From assembly GCA_002471805.1 (NCBI GenBank), contig DKQR01000056.1, positions 1-23,411 on the forward strand: a DNA stretch of 23,411 nt, given 5' to 3'. Origin of the DNA: Fidelibacterota bacterium UBA7303. GTDB lineage: Bacteria > Fidelibacterota > Marinisomatia > Marinisomatales > UBA1611. Shown here piece after piece: positions 8,416-15,062 of the stretch; positions within the stretch are counted from its first letter, which is position 1; each line of letters begins with the position of its first letter. Position numbers and translations under genes: made by a program. The notes beneath the pieces are model-generated. The model saw only the letters and a program-made list of their open reading frames with translations, was not told where the DNA came from and ran no database searches.

Positions 8416-9134
8416 TAGATATCAACAGTGATATGGGGGAATACCCCGAATTTCTGGCTAATGGTCTTTATGAAAACCTGATGGATTATGTGATTTCCAT
8501 CAATCTAGCTTGCGGCGGTCACGCCGGTGAAGAAGACATGATGGAAGAGACAACCCGGATCGCCAAGACAAAGGGAGTGAATGTGGGTGCCCACCCCGGC
8601 TATCCTGACCGCGAAAATTTTGGTCGAGTGGATCTGGAAATGAATGCAGGTGAACTGCTGGCAACAATTCGTGACCAGATTCAGCTGCTGGCGGATATTA
8701 CTGAAGGTCAGGGTCTGGCCCTGTCCCATGTAAAAGCCCATGGCGCCCTTTACAATCGTGCTGCCCAGGACAGAGCTGTAGCCCGCACTATCGGCGCAGC
8801 TGTACTGCAGGTGAATCCGCAATTACCGGTAATGGGTTTGTCCGGTTCCGTCATGCTGGATGTATTTGCCGAGATGGGGCTGACGGTGATGGGGGAAGCA
8901 TTTGCAGACCGTACATATGAAACGGACGGCAGTCTGCGCAACCGAAAATTCCCCGATGCTCTGATCACAGACCCGGCACAGGCGGCAAAACAGGCCAAAT
9001 TAATTGCGAAAGGAAAAGTTATTGCAGTGGACGGCAGTGAATTGGAAATTGAAGCTCAAACTATCTGTATTCACAGCGATACTCCCCATGCACTGGCCAT
9101 TGCCGGAGAAGTTCGCATGGCTATGAATAAATAA
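8412..9134 (+). CDS. pxpA: 5-oxoprolinase subunit PxpA (LamB/YcsF family)
   Basis: A 240-residue protein of the LamB/YcsF family, the third subunit of 5-oxoprolinase. The hallmark blocks are present: IDINSDMGE (2-10), ISINLACGGHAGEEDMM (29-44), VGAHPGYPDRENFGRV (58-73), VKAHGALYN and AFADRTYETDGSL, ending with ICIHSDTPHA. Both metal-type histidine motifs (GGHAG and GAHPGYPD) are intact. It is translationally coupled to pxpC by a four-base overlap and is followed by a 67-base gap. The three genes form a self-contained unit for recovering glutamate from 5-oxoproline, which arises spontaneously from glutamine and from N-terminal pyroglutamate. Confidence 0.95.
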   Translation: MIDINSDMGEYPEFLANGLYENLMDYVISINLACGGHAGEEDMMEETTRIAKTKGVNVGAHPGYPDRENFGRVDLEMNAGELLATIRDQIQLLADITEGQGLALSHVKAHGALYNRAAQDRAVARTIGAAVLQVNPQLPVMGLSGSVMLDVFAEMGLTVMGEAFADRTYETDGSLRNRKFPDALITDPAQAAKQAKLIAKGKVIAVDGSELEIEAQTICIHSDTPHALAIAGEVRMAMNK

Positions 9135-9201
9135 AAAAGCACACCTAAATTCCATAGACAGAAAATGAATTATCCACCTTCCTGATCTCTTGAATCTTAG
9201 A

Positions 9202-9690
9202 ATGAATACCGAACAGAAAAAATTATTGAAGCGTTATAACAGCCGCTTCTTATTTAAAACAGTTTCTTTTTTTAAACTGCCGCTGGCATTTTTTGCCGGG
9301 TTGAAAATTGTGCACATCGATGAACATGTTTCCAGGGTAAGTACCCGACTCAGTTTCATAACTAAAAACCCATTTCGATCCACTTATTTTGCTGTCTTAA
9401 GTATGGCCGCGGAACTCAGCACTGGTTTATATGCATTGTTGTTTATCACTGGCATCCAGCCCAGTGTTGCCGTAATTATTACCGGTCTTAATGCCCGCTT
9501 TCTAAAGAAAGCAACCGGAACTACCATTTTCACCTGCCGGGAAGGTGAAAAATTAAGACAGGCCGTTGTCCAGGCCCTGGAAACAGGCGAAGCGGCGGTA
9601 ACAACTGTAAAATCCATTGGTAAAAACGAAGCCGGGGAAACTGTGGCTGAATTCGAGTTTACCTGGTCTTTTAAGCAACGAACAGTTTAA
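9202..9690 (+). CDS. DUF4442 hotdog-fold protein
   Basis: A 162-residue protein when started at ATG 9202; an in-frame TTG four codons earlier (9190) is an alternative, and neither has a clear ribosome site. The segment KNPFRSTYFAVLSMAAELSTGL matches the DUF4442 family, a relative of hotdog thioesterases such as PaaI, and the ending EFTWSFKQR fits a hotdog beta-sheet edge. No catalytic residue can be assigned with confidence, so acyl-CoA thioesterase activity is only a family-level guess. It ends two bases before queC and may be carried in the queuosine operon, but no functional link to preQ1 synthesis is evident. Confidence 0.8.
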   Translation: MNTEQKKLLKRYNSRFLFKTVSFFKLPLAFFAGLKIVHIDEHVSRVSTRLSFITKNPFRSTYFAVLSMAAELSTGLYALLFITGIQPSVAVIITGLNARFLKKATGTTIFTCREGEKLRQAVVQALETGEAAVTTVKSIGKNEAGETVAEFEFTWSFKQRTV

Positions 9691-9692
9691 GG

Positions 9693-10373
9693 ATGAAAAG
9701 AGCAGTTATCCTTCTGTCCGGCGGGCTGGATTCCACCACTTGCCTGGCAATTGCCAGGAAACAGGGATTCGACTTATTTGCCCTGACAGTAAATTACGGT
9801 CAGCGCCATGTCTTTGAATTGCAATCGGCGAAAAATGTTGCTCTGTCTCTTGATATTGAAAAACATTCTGTGCTGGATATTGATCTGGCTCAATTCGGCG
9901 GTTCAGCTTTAACAGATGATATTGAAGTGCCTAAGGACCGGGTTGAATCAGAGATGGCTAATATTCCTGCAACTTATGTTCCTGCCCGGAATACGGTCCT
10001 GCTCTCCGTGGCCCTGGCCCGAGCAGAAACCCTGGATTCTTTCGATATTTTTATTGGAGTGAACGCCCTGGATTATAGCGGCTACCCCGACTGCCGCCCG
10101 GAATATATTGAATCATTTGAGCGAACCGCAAACTTGGCCACGAAAGCTGGTGTCTCAGGAAAAAATTTTCATATTCATACACCCTTGATTAACATGACCA
10201 AAGCAGAGATCATAAAATCAGGAACCAAACTAGGCGTGGATTATGGATTGACCTTCAGCTGTTATGATCCGCAGGAAACTGGTGCCCCCTGCGGACACTG
10301 CGACGCCTGCATTTTACGTTTAAAAGGATTCAAGGAAGCGGGCATTCCTGATCCCTTGAACTATCCAGATTGA
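9693..10373 (+). CDS. queC: 7-cyano-7-deazaguanine (preQ0) synthase
   Basis: A 226-residue enzyme that converts 7-carboxy-7-deazaguanine to preQ0 using ATP and ammonia. The PP-loop SGGLDS at 9-14 binds ATP. The C-terminal zinc site is complete: Cys190, Cys200, Cys203 and Cys206 in SCYDPQ and GAPCGHCDACILR. Other family segments are visible (VNYGQRH, YVPARNTVLLS, ALDYSGYPDCRPEYI, TPLINMTKAEI). Length is typical. It is the first of four preQ1-pathway genes in order queC-queE-queD-queF, and its stop lies just before the queE start. The AAGG just before its ATG overlaps the stop region of the DUF4442 gene. Confidence 0.97.
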   Translation: MKRAVILLSGGLDSTTCLAIARKQGFDLFALTVNYGQRHVFELQSAKNVALSLDIEKHSVLDIDLAQFGGSALTDDIEVPKDRVESEMANIPATYVPARNTVLLSVALARAETLDSFDIFIGVNALDYSGYPDCRPEYIESFERTANLATKAGVSGKNFHIHTPLINMTKAEIIKSGTKLGVDYGLTFSCYDPQETGAPCGHCDACILRLKGFKEAGIPDPLNYPD

Positions 10374-10375
10374 AT

Positions 10376-11002
10376 ATGTACACCATCAAGGAGATCTATT
10401 TTACACAACAGGGCGAAGGGTACCATACAGGCCGGCCTGCCGTATTTCTTCGATTCACGGGTTGTAATCTTTGGACAGGATTCGAAATCGATAGAGAATC
10501 TGCAATTTGCTACTGGTGCGATACGGATTTTGTAGGAATGGACGGTCCTTATGGCGGAAAATACTCTGCCGCTCAAATTGCAGATACCGTTCAAAGAATG
10601 TGGCCAGAGAATGAGAAAAAACCGTATCTAGTCTGCACGGGTGGTGAACCGCTTCTTCAAATGGATGATGAATTCATATCCACGGTTCACAGGTCCGATT
10701 TTGAAATTGGGATTGAAACAAACGGAACGAAAATTCCTCCTGAAGGCATTGATTGGATCTGTGTAAGCCCTAAGGCAAACGCAGAATTCATCCTAAAAAA
10801 AGGCCATGAACTAAAGATTGTTTTCCCCCAGTCCGGAATAAATCCCCGGCAATACCAAGACCTGGATTTCGATCATTTTTTCATCCAGCCCATGGATGGG
10901 CCAAACCAGGGTGAAAACATTGAAAAATCAAAAGAATTTGTGGTGAAAAACCCGAAGTGGAAATTGAGTCTCCAAACACATAAAATATTGGGAATTCCAT
11001 AG
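10376..11002 (+). CDS. queE: 7-carboxy-7-deazaguanine synthase (radical SAM)
   Basis: A 208-residue radical SAM enzyme that ring-contracts 6-carboxytetrahydropterin to 7-carboxy-7-deazaguanine. I chose ATG 10376 because MYTIKEIYFTQQGEG is the family N-terminus; a TTG at 10370, overlapping queC, is possible. The iron-sulfur motif is the CX14CX2C variant used by one QueE class: Cys30, Cys45 and Cys48 within FTGCNLW and CYWCDTDF. The insertion between Cys30 and Cys45 (TGFEIDRESAI) is typical of that class. The SAM-binding CTGGEPLLQ, the IGIETNGT block and the C-terminal FFIQPMDGP and SLQTHKILGIP segments are all present. The gap to queD holds a palindromic repeat. Confidence 0.96.
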   Translation: MYTIKEIYFTQQGEGYHTGRPAVFLRFTGCNLWTGFEIDRESAICYWCDTDFVGMDGPYGGKYSAAQIADTVQRMWPENEKKPYLVCTGGEPLLQMDDEFISTVHRSDFEIGIETNGTKIPPEGIDWICVSPKANAEFILKKGHELKIVFPQSGINPRQYQDLDFDHFFIQPMDGPNQGENIEKSKEFVVKNPKWKLSLQTHKILGIP

Positions 11003-11007
11003 CTGCA

Positions 11008-11097
11008 TGTCATGTTGAGCCTGACGGGACAGGAATCTATCAACCAATGGATGAGAATTTTAAACCCATGTCGCATTTCGTTAAACTCAGTGTGACC
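11008..11097. repeat. Imperfect palindromic intergenic element (REP/MITE-like)
   Basis: The queE-queD gap is almost filled by an element with related inverted ends: TGTCATGTTGAGCCTGAC at 11008-11025 and, on the opposite strand, GGTCACACTGAGTTTAAC at 11097-11080. I count 11 of 18 identical positions, and four of the differences would still pair as G-U in RNA. TGTCATGTTGAG-type ends resemble dispersed palindromic repeats known from many bacterial genomes. I found no second copy in the window. It could act as an RNA stem, an attenuator or a small non-autonomous transposable unit. Confidence 0.5.
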
Positions 11098-11110
11098 TGT
11101 AAATTCGCCT

Positions 11111-11467
11111 ATGGACGTATTTAAAACTTTTTCAATTGAAGCGGCGCGTTCCCTTCCCAATTTGCCGGATGGTCATCCCTGTAAAAATGTACATGGCCAT
11201 TCTTTTAAAATCACTATTACAGTTAGTGGCAACGTGAACACCCACACTGGATTTGTCATGGATTTTGTAGATATTGATACCGCATTTGGACCGCTTGGAA
11301 AACAGATTGATCATTCTTATTTAAATGACATTGAGGGACTGGAAAATCCATCTAGCGAGATCCTCTGTAAATGGATCTGGGCAAAACTGCTGCCCGCCCT
11401 GCCAGGATTATCCCGGATCGAGATCAGGGAAACGGATAGCACCGGCTGCATATACAAAGGAGACTGA
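11111..11467 (+). CDS. queD: 6-carboxytetrahydropterin synthase, with an altered zinc ligand
   Basis: A 118-residue protein of the QueD family, which makes 6-carboxytetrahydropterin from dihydroneopterin triphosphate. It lines up without gaps to E. coli QueD over FSIEAARSLPNLPDGHPC and VHGHSF. Catalytic Cys24 (GHPC) and the zinc ligands His28 and His30 (HGH) are present, as are DHSYLND and the C-terminal RETDSTGCIYKGD. The first zinc ligand, His16 in E. coli (EAAH), is Arg13 here, encoded CGT at 11147-11149; a single G-to-A change would restore His. Either this lineage coordinates zinc differently, or the site is a mutation or sequence error. No clear ribosome site precedes the ATG. It ends one base before queF. 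Confidence 0.92.
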   Translation: MDVFKTFSIEAARSLPNLPDGHPCKNVHGHSFKITITVSGNVNTHTGFVMDFVDIDTAFGPLGKQIDHSYLNDIEGLENPSSEILCKWIWAKLLPALPGLSRIEIRETDSTGCIYKGD

Positions 11468-11468
11468 C

Positions 11469-11858
11469 ATGGCCAAGGCAGAAGGAAAAACATTTGATTT
11501 TTTAGATGAAACACACATCAACCCGGGGTTGCTGGAGATTTTTAATTTTGACAGTCCGGAACAGTATATCAAAACAGAGACAGATGAATTCAGTGCTGTC
11601 TGCCCTTTCAGCGGTCTGCCGGATATTGCCTATGTAAAAATAGAATATCATCCCACTGGTGGAAAATGTGTGGAACTGAAATCCCTGAAATATTATTTTA
11701 TCAGTTTCCGAAATGTAGGCATCTACCAGGAAGCAGCAACCAAGCGCATATATACTGACCTGCGGACTGCATTGGATACGGAACAACTTATGGTCACCAC
11801 TCTTTACAATATTCGCGGGGGATTCCAAACCACTTGTGTAGAAGGTTCCCTTTCTTAA
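11469..11858 (+). CDS. queF: NADPH-dependent preQ0 reductase (short QueF)
   Basis: A 129-residue enzyme of the unimodal (YkvM-type) QueF class, which reduces the preQ0 nitrile to preQ1. I start at ATG 11469, preceded by a good ribosome site (AAAGGAGA); the frame is open further upstream but that part only overlaps queD. Cys45 (VCPFSGLPD), which forms the thioimide with substrate, and Asp52 are intact. The family signature ELKSLKYY is at 69-76. The position matching His96 of B. subtilis QueF, just before the substrate-binding Glu, is Gln87 here (GIYQEAATKRIY). The start follows the queD stop by one base, so expression is probably coupled. QueF makes tRNA queuosine the likely end product of this gene set. 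Confidence 0.96.
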   Translation: MAKAEGKTFDFLDETHINPGLLEIFNFDSPEQYIKTETDEFSAVCPFSGLPDIAYVKIEYHPTGGKCVELKSLKYYFISFRNVGIYQEAATKRIYTDLRTALDTEQLMVTTLYNIRGGFQTTCVEGSLS

Positions 11859-11867
11859 CGTATTACC

Positions 11868-12419
11868 ATGGCCTGGATCAATATGATATCAGAATTAGAT
11901 GCCAAGGGGGAATTAAAAAGACTCTATAAAAAAGTGACAGAACCTTGGGGCGGCGTAGATAACATTATGAAAATCCACAGTGCCAATCCTGCTACCCTCG
12001 ATGCCCATCTTGCCCTTTACAAGACAGTCATGTTTGGAAAATCACCGGTTCCGCGGGAAGACAGGGAAATGATTGCTGTGGTTGTTTCCGCACTAAATCA
12101 ATGTCACTACTGAATCACGCATCATGAGGAGGGACTCCTCAGAGCCACAAAGAATCACCAATTGGTGGAACAAATAAAAGACAATTATAAAAAAGCGGAT
12201 ATCACTCCGGCACAGCGAGCTATGCTGGATTATGCTGCGAAACTCACTACAACCCCTGGCGAAATGTGTGCGGAAGATCTGATTCCGCTGCGGGAAGCGG
12301 GATATAATGACCGCGCTATTCTGGATATTAATCAAATCACGTCTTATTATGCCTATGTGAATCGCATTGCAGACGGGCTGGGCGTCGAACTTGAAGATTT
12401 CTGGAAAAAAAATTCCTAA
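11868..12419 (+). CDS. AhpD/carboxymuconolactone-decarboxylase-family selenoprotein (CxxU, in-frame TGA)
   Basis: Reading through TGA at 12111-12113 as selenocysteine gives one 183-residue protein in a single frame. The first half ends REMIAVVVSALNQCHY and the second continues ITHHEEGLLRATKNHQL. Together they restore the AhpD active site with family spacing: Glu67, Cys79, Sec82 and His86 (E-x11-C-x2-U-x3-H), matching Glu118, Cys130, Cys133 and His137 of mycobacterial AhpD. The Sec replaces the peroxide-reactive Cys. A SECIS hairpin follows the TGA directly. TGA still serves as a normal stop in other genes here (pxpB, queC, queD, the SRAP gene), so recoding is local. The likely role is thiol/selenol peroxidase or related redox chemistry. 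It follows queF by nine bases. Conventional gene calling would split it into two fragments, 11868-12113 and a piece starting near 12162. Confidence 0.88.
12125..12141 (+). promoter_or_regulatory. Bacterial SECIS hairpin for selenocysteine insertion
   Basis: Eleven bases after the in-frame TGA begins a perfect 7-base-pair stem, TGAGGAG (12125-12131) with CTCCTCA (12135-12141), closing a GGA loop. The apical loop starts 18 bases after the TGA and opens with G-G. That fits the published bacterial SECIS model: loop 16-37 bases from the UGA, small loop, and a G in the first two loop positions. It lies inside the coding sequence, where bacterial SECIS elements belong, and would recruit SelB. Confidence 0.82.
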
Positions 12420-12461
12420 TCTAACAGGTTTCTTACAAAACAATTTTTTTATTTTTCATCC

Positions 12462-13784
12462 ATGAGTAATAGCCCTGAGCCTCCAAAACTCGCTCGTGTT
12501 CTTACTTTACTGGATGCCACCATGATCAATGCCGGAGGGATTATCGGTTCCGGAATTTTTATGGTTCCCGCCACTATTGCCCTGCTCACCGGCTCCACAT
12601 CCTTGATACTTGCAGTCTGGGTTTTTGGAGGGTTGATCAGCCTGTTTGGAGCCCTGTCTGTCGCAGAACTGGGTGCCGCCATGCCTCGGGCCGGCGGACA
12701 GTTCGTGTATTTAAATGAAGCTTACGGACCGGCATGGGGCTACCTTTACGGCTGGTCATGTGTTGCCGTAATCAATACCGCCAGTATTGCTGCTGTGGGG
12801 GTGGCTTTTTCGGAATACCTAGGCTTTTTCTTTCCTCTTTCAACCATGGGTATTAAAAGTGTTGCAATATTATCCGTTATCCTTTTAACCATCATTAATA
12901 TTCTGGATGTAAAATCCGGGGCCAGGGCGCAAAATATATTCACCCTCTTGAAGATCGGTGCTATCCTGGGCATTATTTCCCTGGGCTTGGTAATGGATGG
13001 CGGTTCGGCTGAAAATATTCAGCCATTTTATCCGGATCGGCCGCTCCCCGCCCTTGTGGGGCCGCTGGGCCTGGCTATGGTTTCTGTACTATGGACCTAT
13101 GACGGCTGGATATTTATTACCTATGTAGCCGGAGAAGTGAAAAATCCTGGGAGAAATATTCCTTTATCCCTGGTATTCTGTATGCTCATCGTTATATCCA
13201 TATATCTGTTAATAAACTTTGTTTTTACTTATACACTGGGTATTGGAGCCATGGGAACATCAATGCTGGTGGCCTCAGATTCTGCATCCATTTTCCTGGG
13301 TGAAAAGGGGGCGGCGCTGGTTTCAATTATTATACTGATTTCACTCCTGGGCGCGAATAATGGCTTTATTCTCACCAGTGCCAGGATCAATTATGCCATG
13401 GCCAGAGATAAACTTTTTTTCCAGCAGGCAGCTAAAGTTCATCCAAAATTCAAATCTCCTGCAAATGCACTGGTCATCCAGGCGATGTGGGCAAGCGTTT
13501 TGACCTTCTCTGGAACATACAATCAACTGATCACTTATATCATTTTCGCATCATGGATCTTTTATGCCATGTCCTGCGCTGCAGTGATCATACTAAGGAA
13601 AAAACGTCCTGAGATGAAACGCCCCTATAAAACACCTGGTTACCCCTATATTCCCATCATCTTTATACTTTTTGCTGTTTTTCTTACCTTCAATACCATA
13701 CTGGAAGCGCCTAGGGATGCCGCTGTTGGAGCCGGCATAATCCTAGCGGGTCTGCCCTTATATTTTTACTGGAAAAAAACATGA
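12462..13784 (+). CDS. APC-family amino-acid permease
   Basis: A 440-residue integral membrane protein with about twelve hydrophobic segments, the usual architecture and length of the amino acid-polyamine-organocation (LAT/YfnA-like) group. The substrate-binding glycine-rich break in TM1 is plain: INAGGIIGSGIFMVP (residues 22-36). GAAMPRAGGQFVYLNEAYGP in TM3 and WTYDGWIFITYVAGEVKNPGRNIP in the TM6 region follow. The cytoplasmic ARDKLFFQQAAKVHPKFKSP loop and KRPYKTPGYPYIPI near the C-terminus are classic family marks. Substrate is not readable. It overlaps the M20 hydrolase start by four bases, so uptake and hydrolysis of an amino-acid derivative are probably coupled. A 42-base gap separates it from the selenoprotein gene, with no clear ribosome site. 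Confidence 0.94.
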   Translation: MSNSPEPPKLARVLTLLDATMINAGGIIGSGIFMVPATIALLTGSTSLILAVWVFGGLISLFGALSVAELGAAMPRAGGQFVYLNEAYGPAWGYLYGWSCVAVINTASIAAVGVAFSEYLGFFFPLSTMGIKSVAILSVILLTIINILDVKSGARAQNIFTLLKIGAILGIISLGLVMDGGSAENIQPFYPDRPLPALVGPLGLAMVSVLWTYDGWIFITYVAGEVKNPGRNIPLSLVFCMLIVISIYLLINFVFTYTLGIGAMGTSMLVASDSASIFLGEKGAALVSIIILISLLGANNGFILTSARINYAMARDKLFFQQAAKVHPKFKSPANALVIQAMWASVLTFSGTYNQLITYIIFASWIFYAMSCAAVIILRKKRPEMKRPYKTPGYPYIPIIFILFAVFLTFNTILEAPRDAAVGAGIILAGLPLYFYWKKT

Positions 13785-15052
13785 TTGAAATTCAAACAGA
13801 AATCGCCAGCGCTATTAAACAACACCGGGATGAAATTGTAGAATTCATCCAGGCAGTGGTACGTTTACCCAGTCTTGCTGACAATGAGGGTCCAGTCCAG
13901 AAACTCATCGCAGATAAACTACGTTCCCTTGATTTATATGTAGAACGGATCCCTGTTCATTTTGAAAAAATCAAAGCACACCCAGCGTTTTGTGATGATG
14001 GTTACTCCCCTGATTCCCGCTACAATATTCTGGGAAACTGGCAAAATGAAAAGGCTGGAAAATCACTGATCCTGAATGGGCATGTTGATGTAGTGCCTAC
14101 AGGACCCCCAGAAAACTGGAATGAGTCACCCTGGTCCGGTGCTCTGATAAAAAACAGGATATACGGTCGGGGCTCCTGTGATATGAAGGCAGGATTAAGC
14201 GCCGGCATCTTTGCCGTAGAGATCCTAAAAAAACTGGGGTTTGCCCCTAATGGGAGTGTACAGATACAAAGCGTAGTAGGTGAGGAATCCGGTGGCTGCG
14301 GCACACTGGCTAATATTGTAAATGGGTATACTGCTGACGGAGCTGTAATTCTGGAGCCGACTTCCCTGAGAATCTGCCCTATACAATCCGGTGCTCTTAC
14401 ATTTAGTATAACGATTCACGGCAGGGCCACGCATGCAGCAACCCGCTGGGAAGGGGTCAGTGCTATTGAAAAATTTGAACTGGTACACCAGGTAATTCAG
14501 GAGCTGGAAAAGGACCGGCACCAATCATTCCATGTACAATATTATGAAAGATCAGATCGGGTTGCACCGATTAATATTGGCACAATCCGCAGCGGTGACT
14601 GGCACTCGACCGTGCCCGAAAAGCTCATGGCGGAAGGAAGGCTGGGTGTATTTCCTGGAGAAAGTGCCGACGAAGCCCGTACCGCACTGGAAGAGGCAAT
14701 TGGAAAAGCAGCCGGCCAGGATAAATGGCTGGCAAAAGAACCCCCAAAGGTACAATGGATCGAAGGGCAATTCGAATCAGGTCAAACATCTGTTGAGCAC
14801 CCTCTGGTAAAAACGCTGCTGGGCTGCCATGAATCTGTAACCAATGATAAAGGGCAGCTGGAAGGAGTGACCTATGGCTCAGATCTACGCCTGTTCACAA
14901 ATTATGCCAAAATTCCAACTGTGTTATATGGCCCCGGGGATGTTCGTACAGCACATTCCGCAAATGAATATGTTGAAATTGAACACGTAATGACAGCAGT
15001 GGATGTTATTGCCAACTTGATTGTGCGCTGGTGCGGCGGAACTGTCGGATAG
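13781..15052 (+). CDS. M20 family metallohydrolase (ArgE/DapE/ACY1-type)
   Basis: A 423-residue cytosolic di-zinc hydrolase of the M20 family, members of which deacylate N-acyl amino acids or cleave small peptides. The ligands and catalytic residues are in order: His101 and Asp103 (LNGHVDVVPTG), bridging Asp134 (GRGSCDMKAG), catalytic Glu168 and metal Glu169 (VVGEESGGCGT), Glu192 (LEPTSL) and His392 (VRTAHSANEYV). A dimerisation domain lies in the middle (from about ITIHGRATHAATRWEGVSAI). Substrate could be acetylornithine, succinyl-diaminopimelate or another acyl amino acid; the sequence does not decide. The four-base overlap with the permease and absence of biosynthetic neighbours favour a catabolic role. 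It converges on the PLP decarboxylase gene with 10 bases between stops. Confidence 0.92.
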   Translation: MIEIQTEIASAIKQHRDEIVEFIQAVVRLPSLADNEGPVQKLIADKLRSLDLYVERIPVHFEKIKAHPAFCDDGYSPDSRYNILGNWQNEKAGKSLILNGHVDVVPTGPPENWNESPWSGALIKNRIYGRGSCDMKAGLSAGIFAVEILKKLGFAPNGSVQIQSVVGEESGGCGTLANIVNGYTADGAVILEPTSLRICPIQSGALTFSITIHGRATHAATRWEGVSAIEKFELVHQVIQELEKDRHQSFHVQYYERSDRVAPINIGTIRSGDWHSTVPEKLMAEGRLGVFPGESADEARTALEEAIGKAAGQDKWLAKEPPKVQWIEGQFESGQTSVEHPLVKTLLGCHESVTNDKGQLEGVTYGSDLRLFTNYAKIPTVLYGPGDVRTAHSANEYVEIEHVMTAVDVIANLIVRWCGGTVG

Positions 15053-15062
15053 GCGGCTAGTT

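Noticed and set aside
9135..9692. preQ1 riboswitch ahead of the queuosine genes
   Set aside because: The gap before the DUF4442 gene and the queC junction show no H-type pseudoknot pattern or conserved preQ1 aptamer core that I can recognise.
11325..11468. Longer queF start within queD
   Set aside because: The extra 48 residues only overlap queD in another frame and are not like QueF; ATG 11469 has a good ribosome site.
9693..11858. 7-deazaguanine DNA-modification (dpd-type) island
   Set aside because: queF is present and no dpd or tgt-like DNA-inserting gene is seen; this is the ordinary set for preQ1 and tRNA queuosine.
11868..12113. A separate short gene ending at the TGA, with a second short gene at 12162-12419
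   Set aside because: Both pieces are in the same frame, join into one family-length protein with the complete AhpD active site, and a SECIS hairpin follows the TGA. A single selenoprotein explains everything better than two fragments or a pseudogene.
12111..12113. Alternative genetic code in which TGA is a sense codon
   Set aside because: TGA ends several normal-length genes in the window (the SRAP gene, pxpB, queC, queD), so it is a general stop here.
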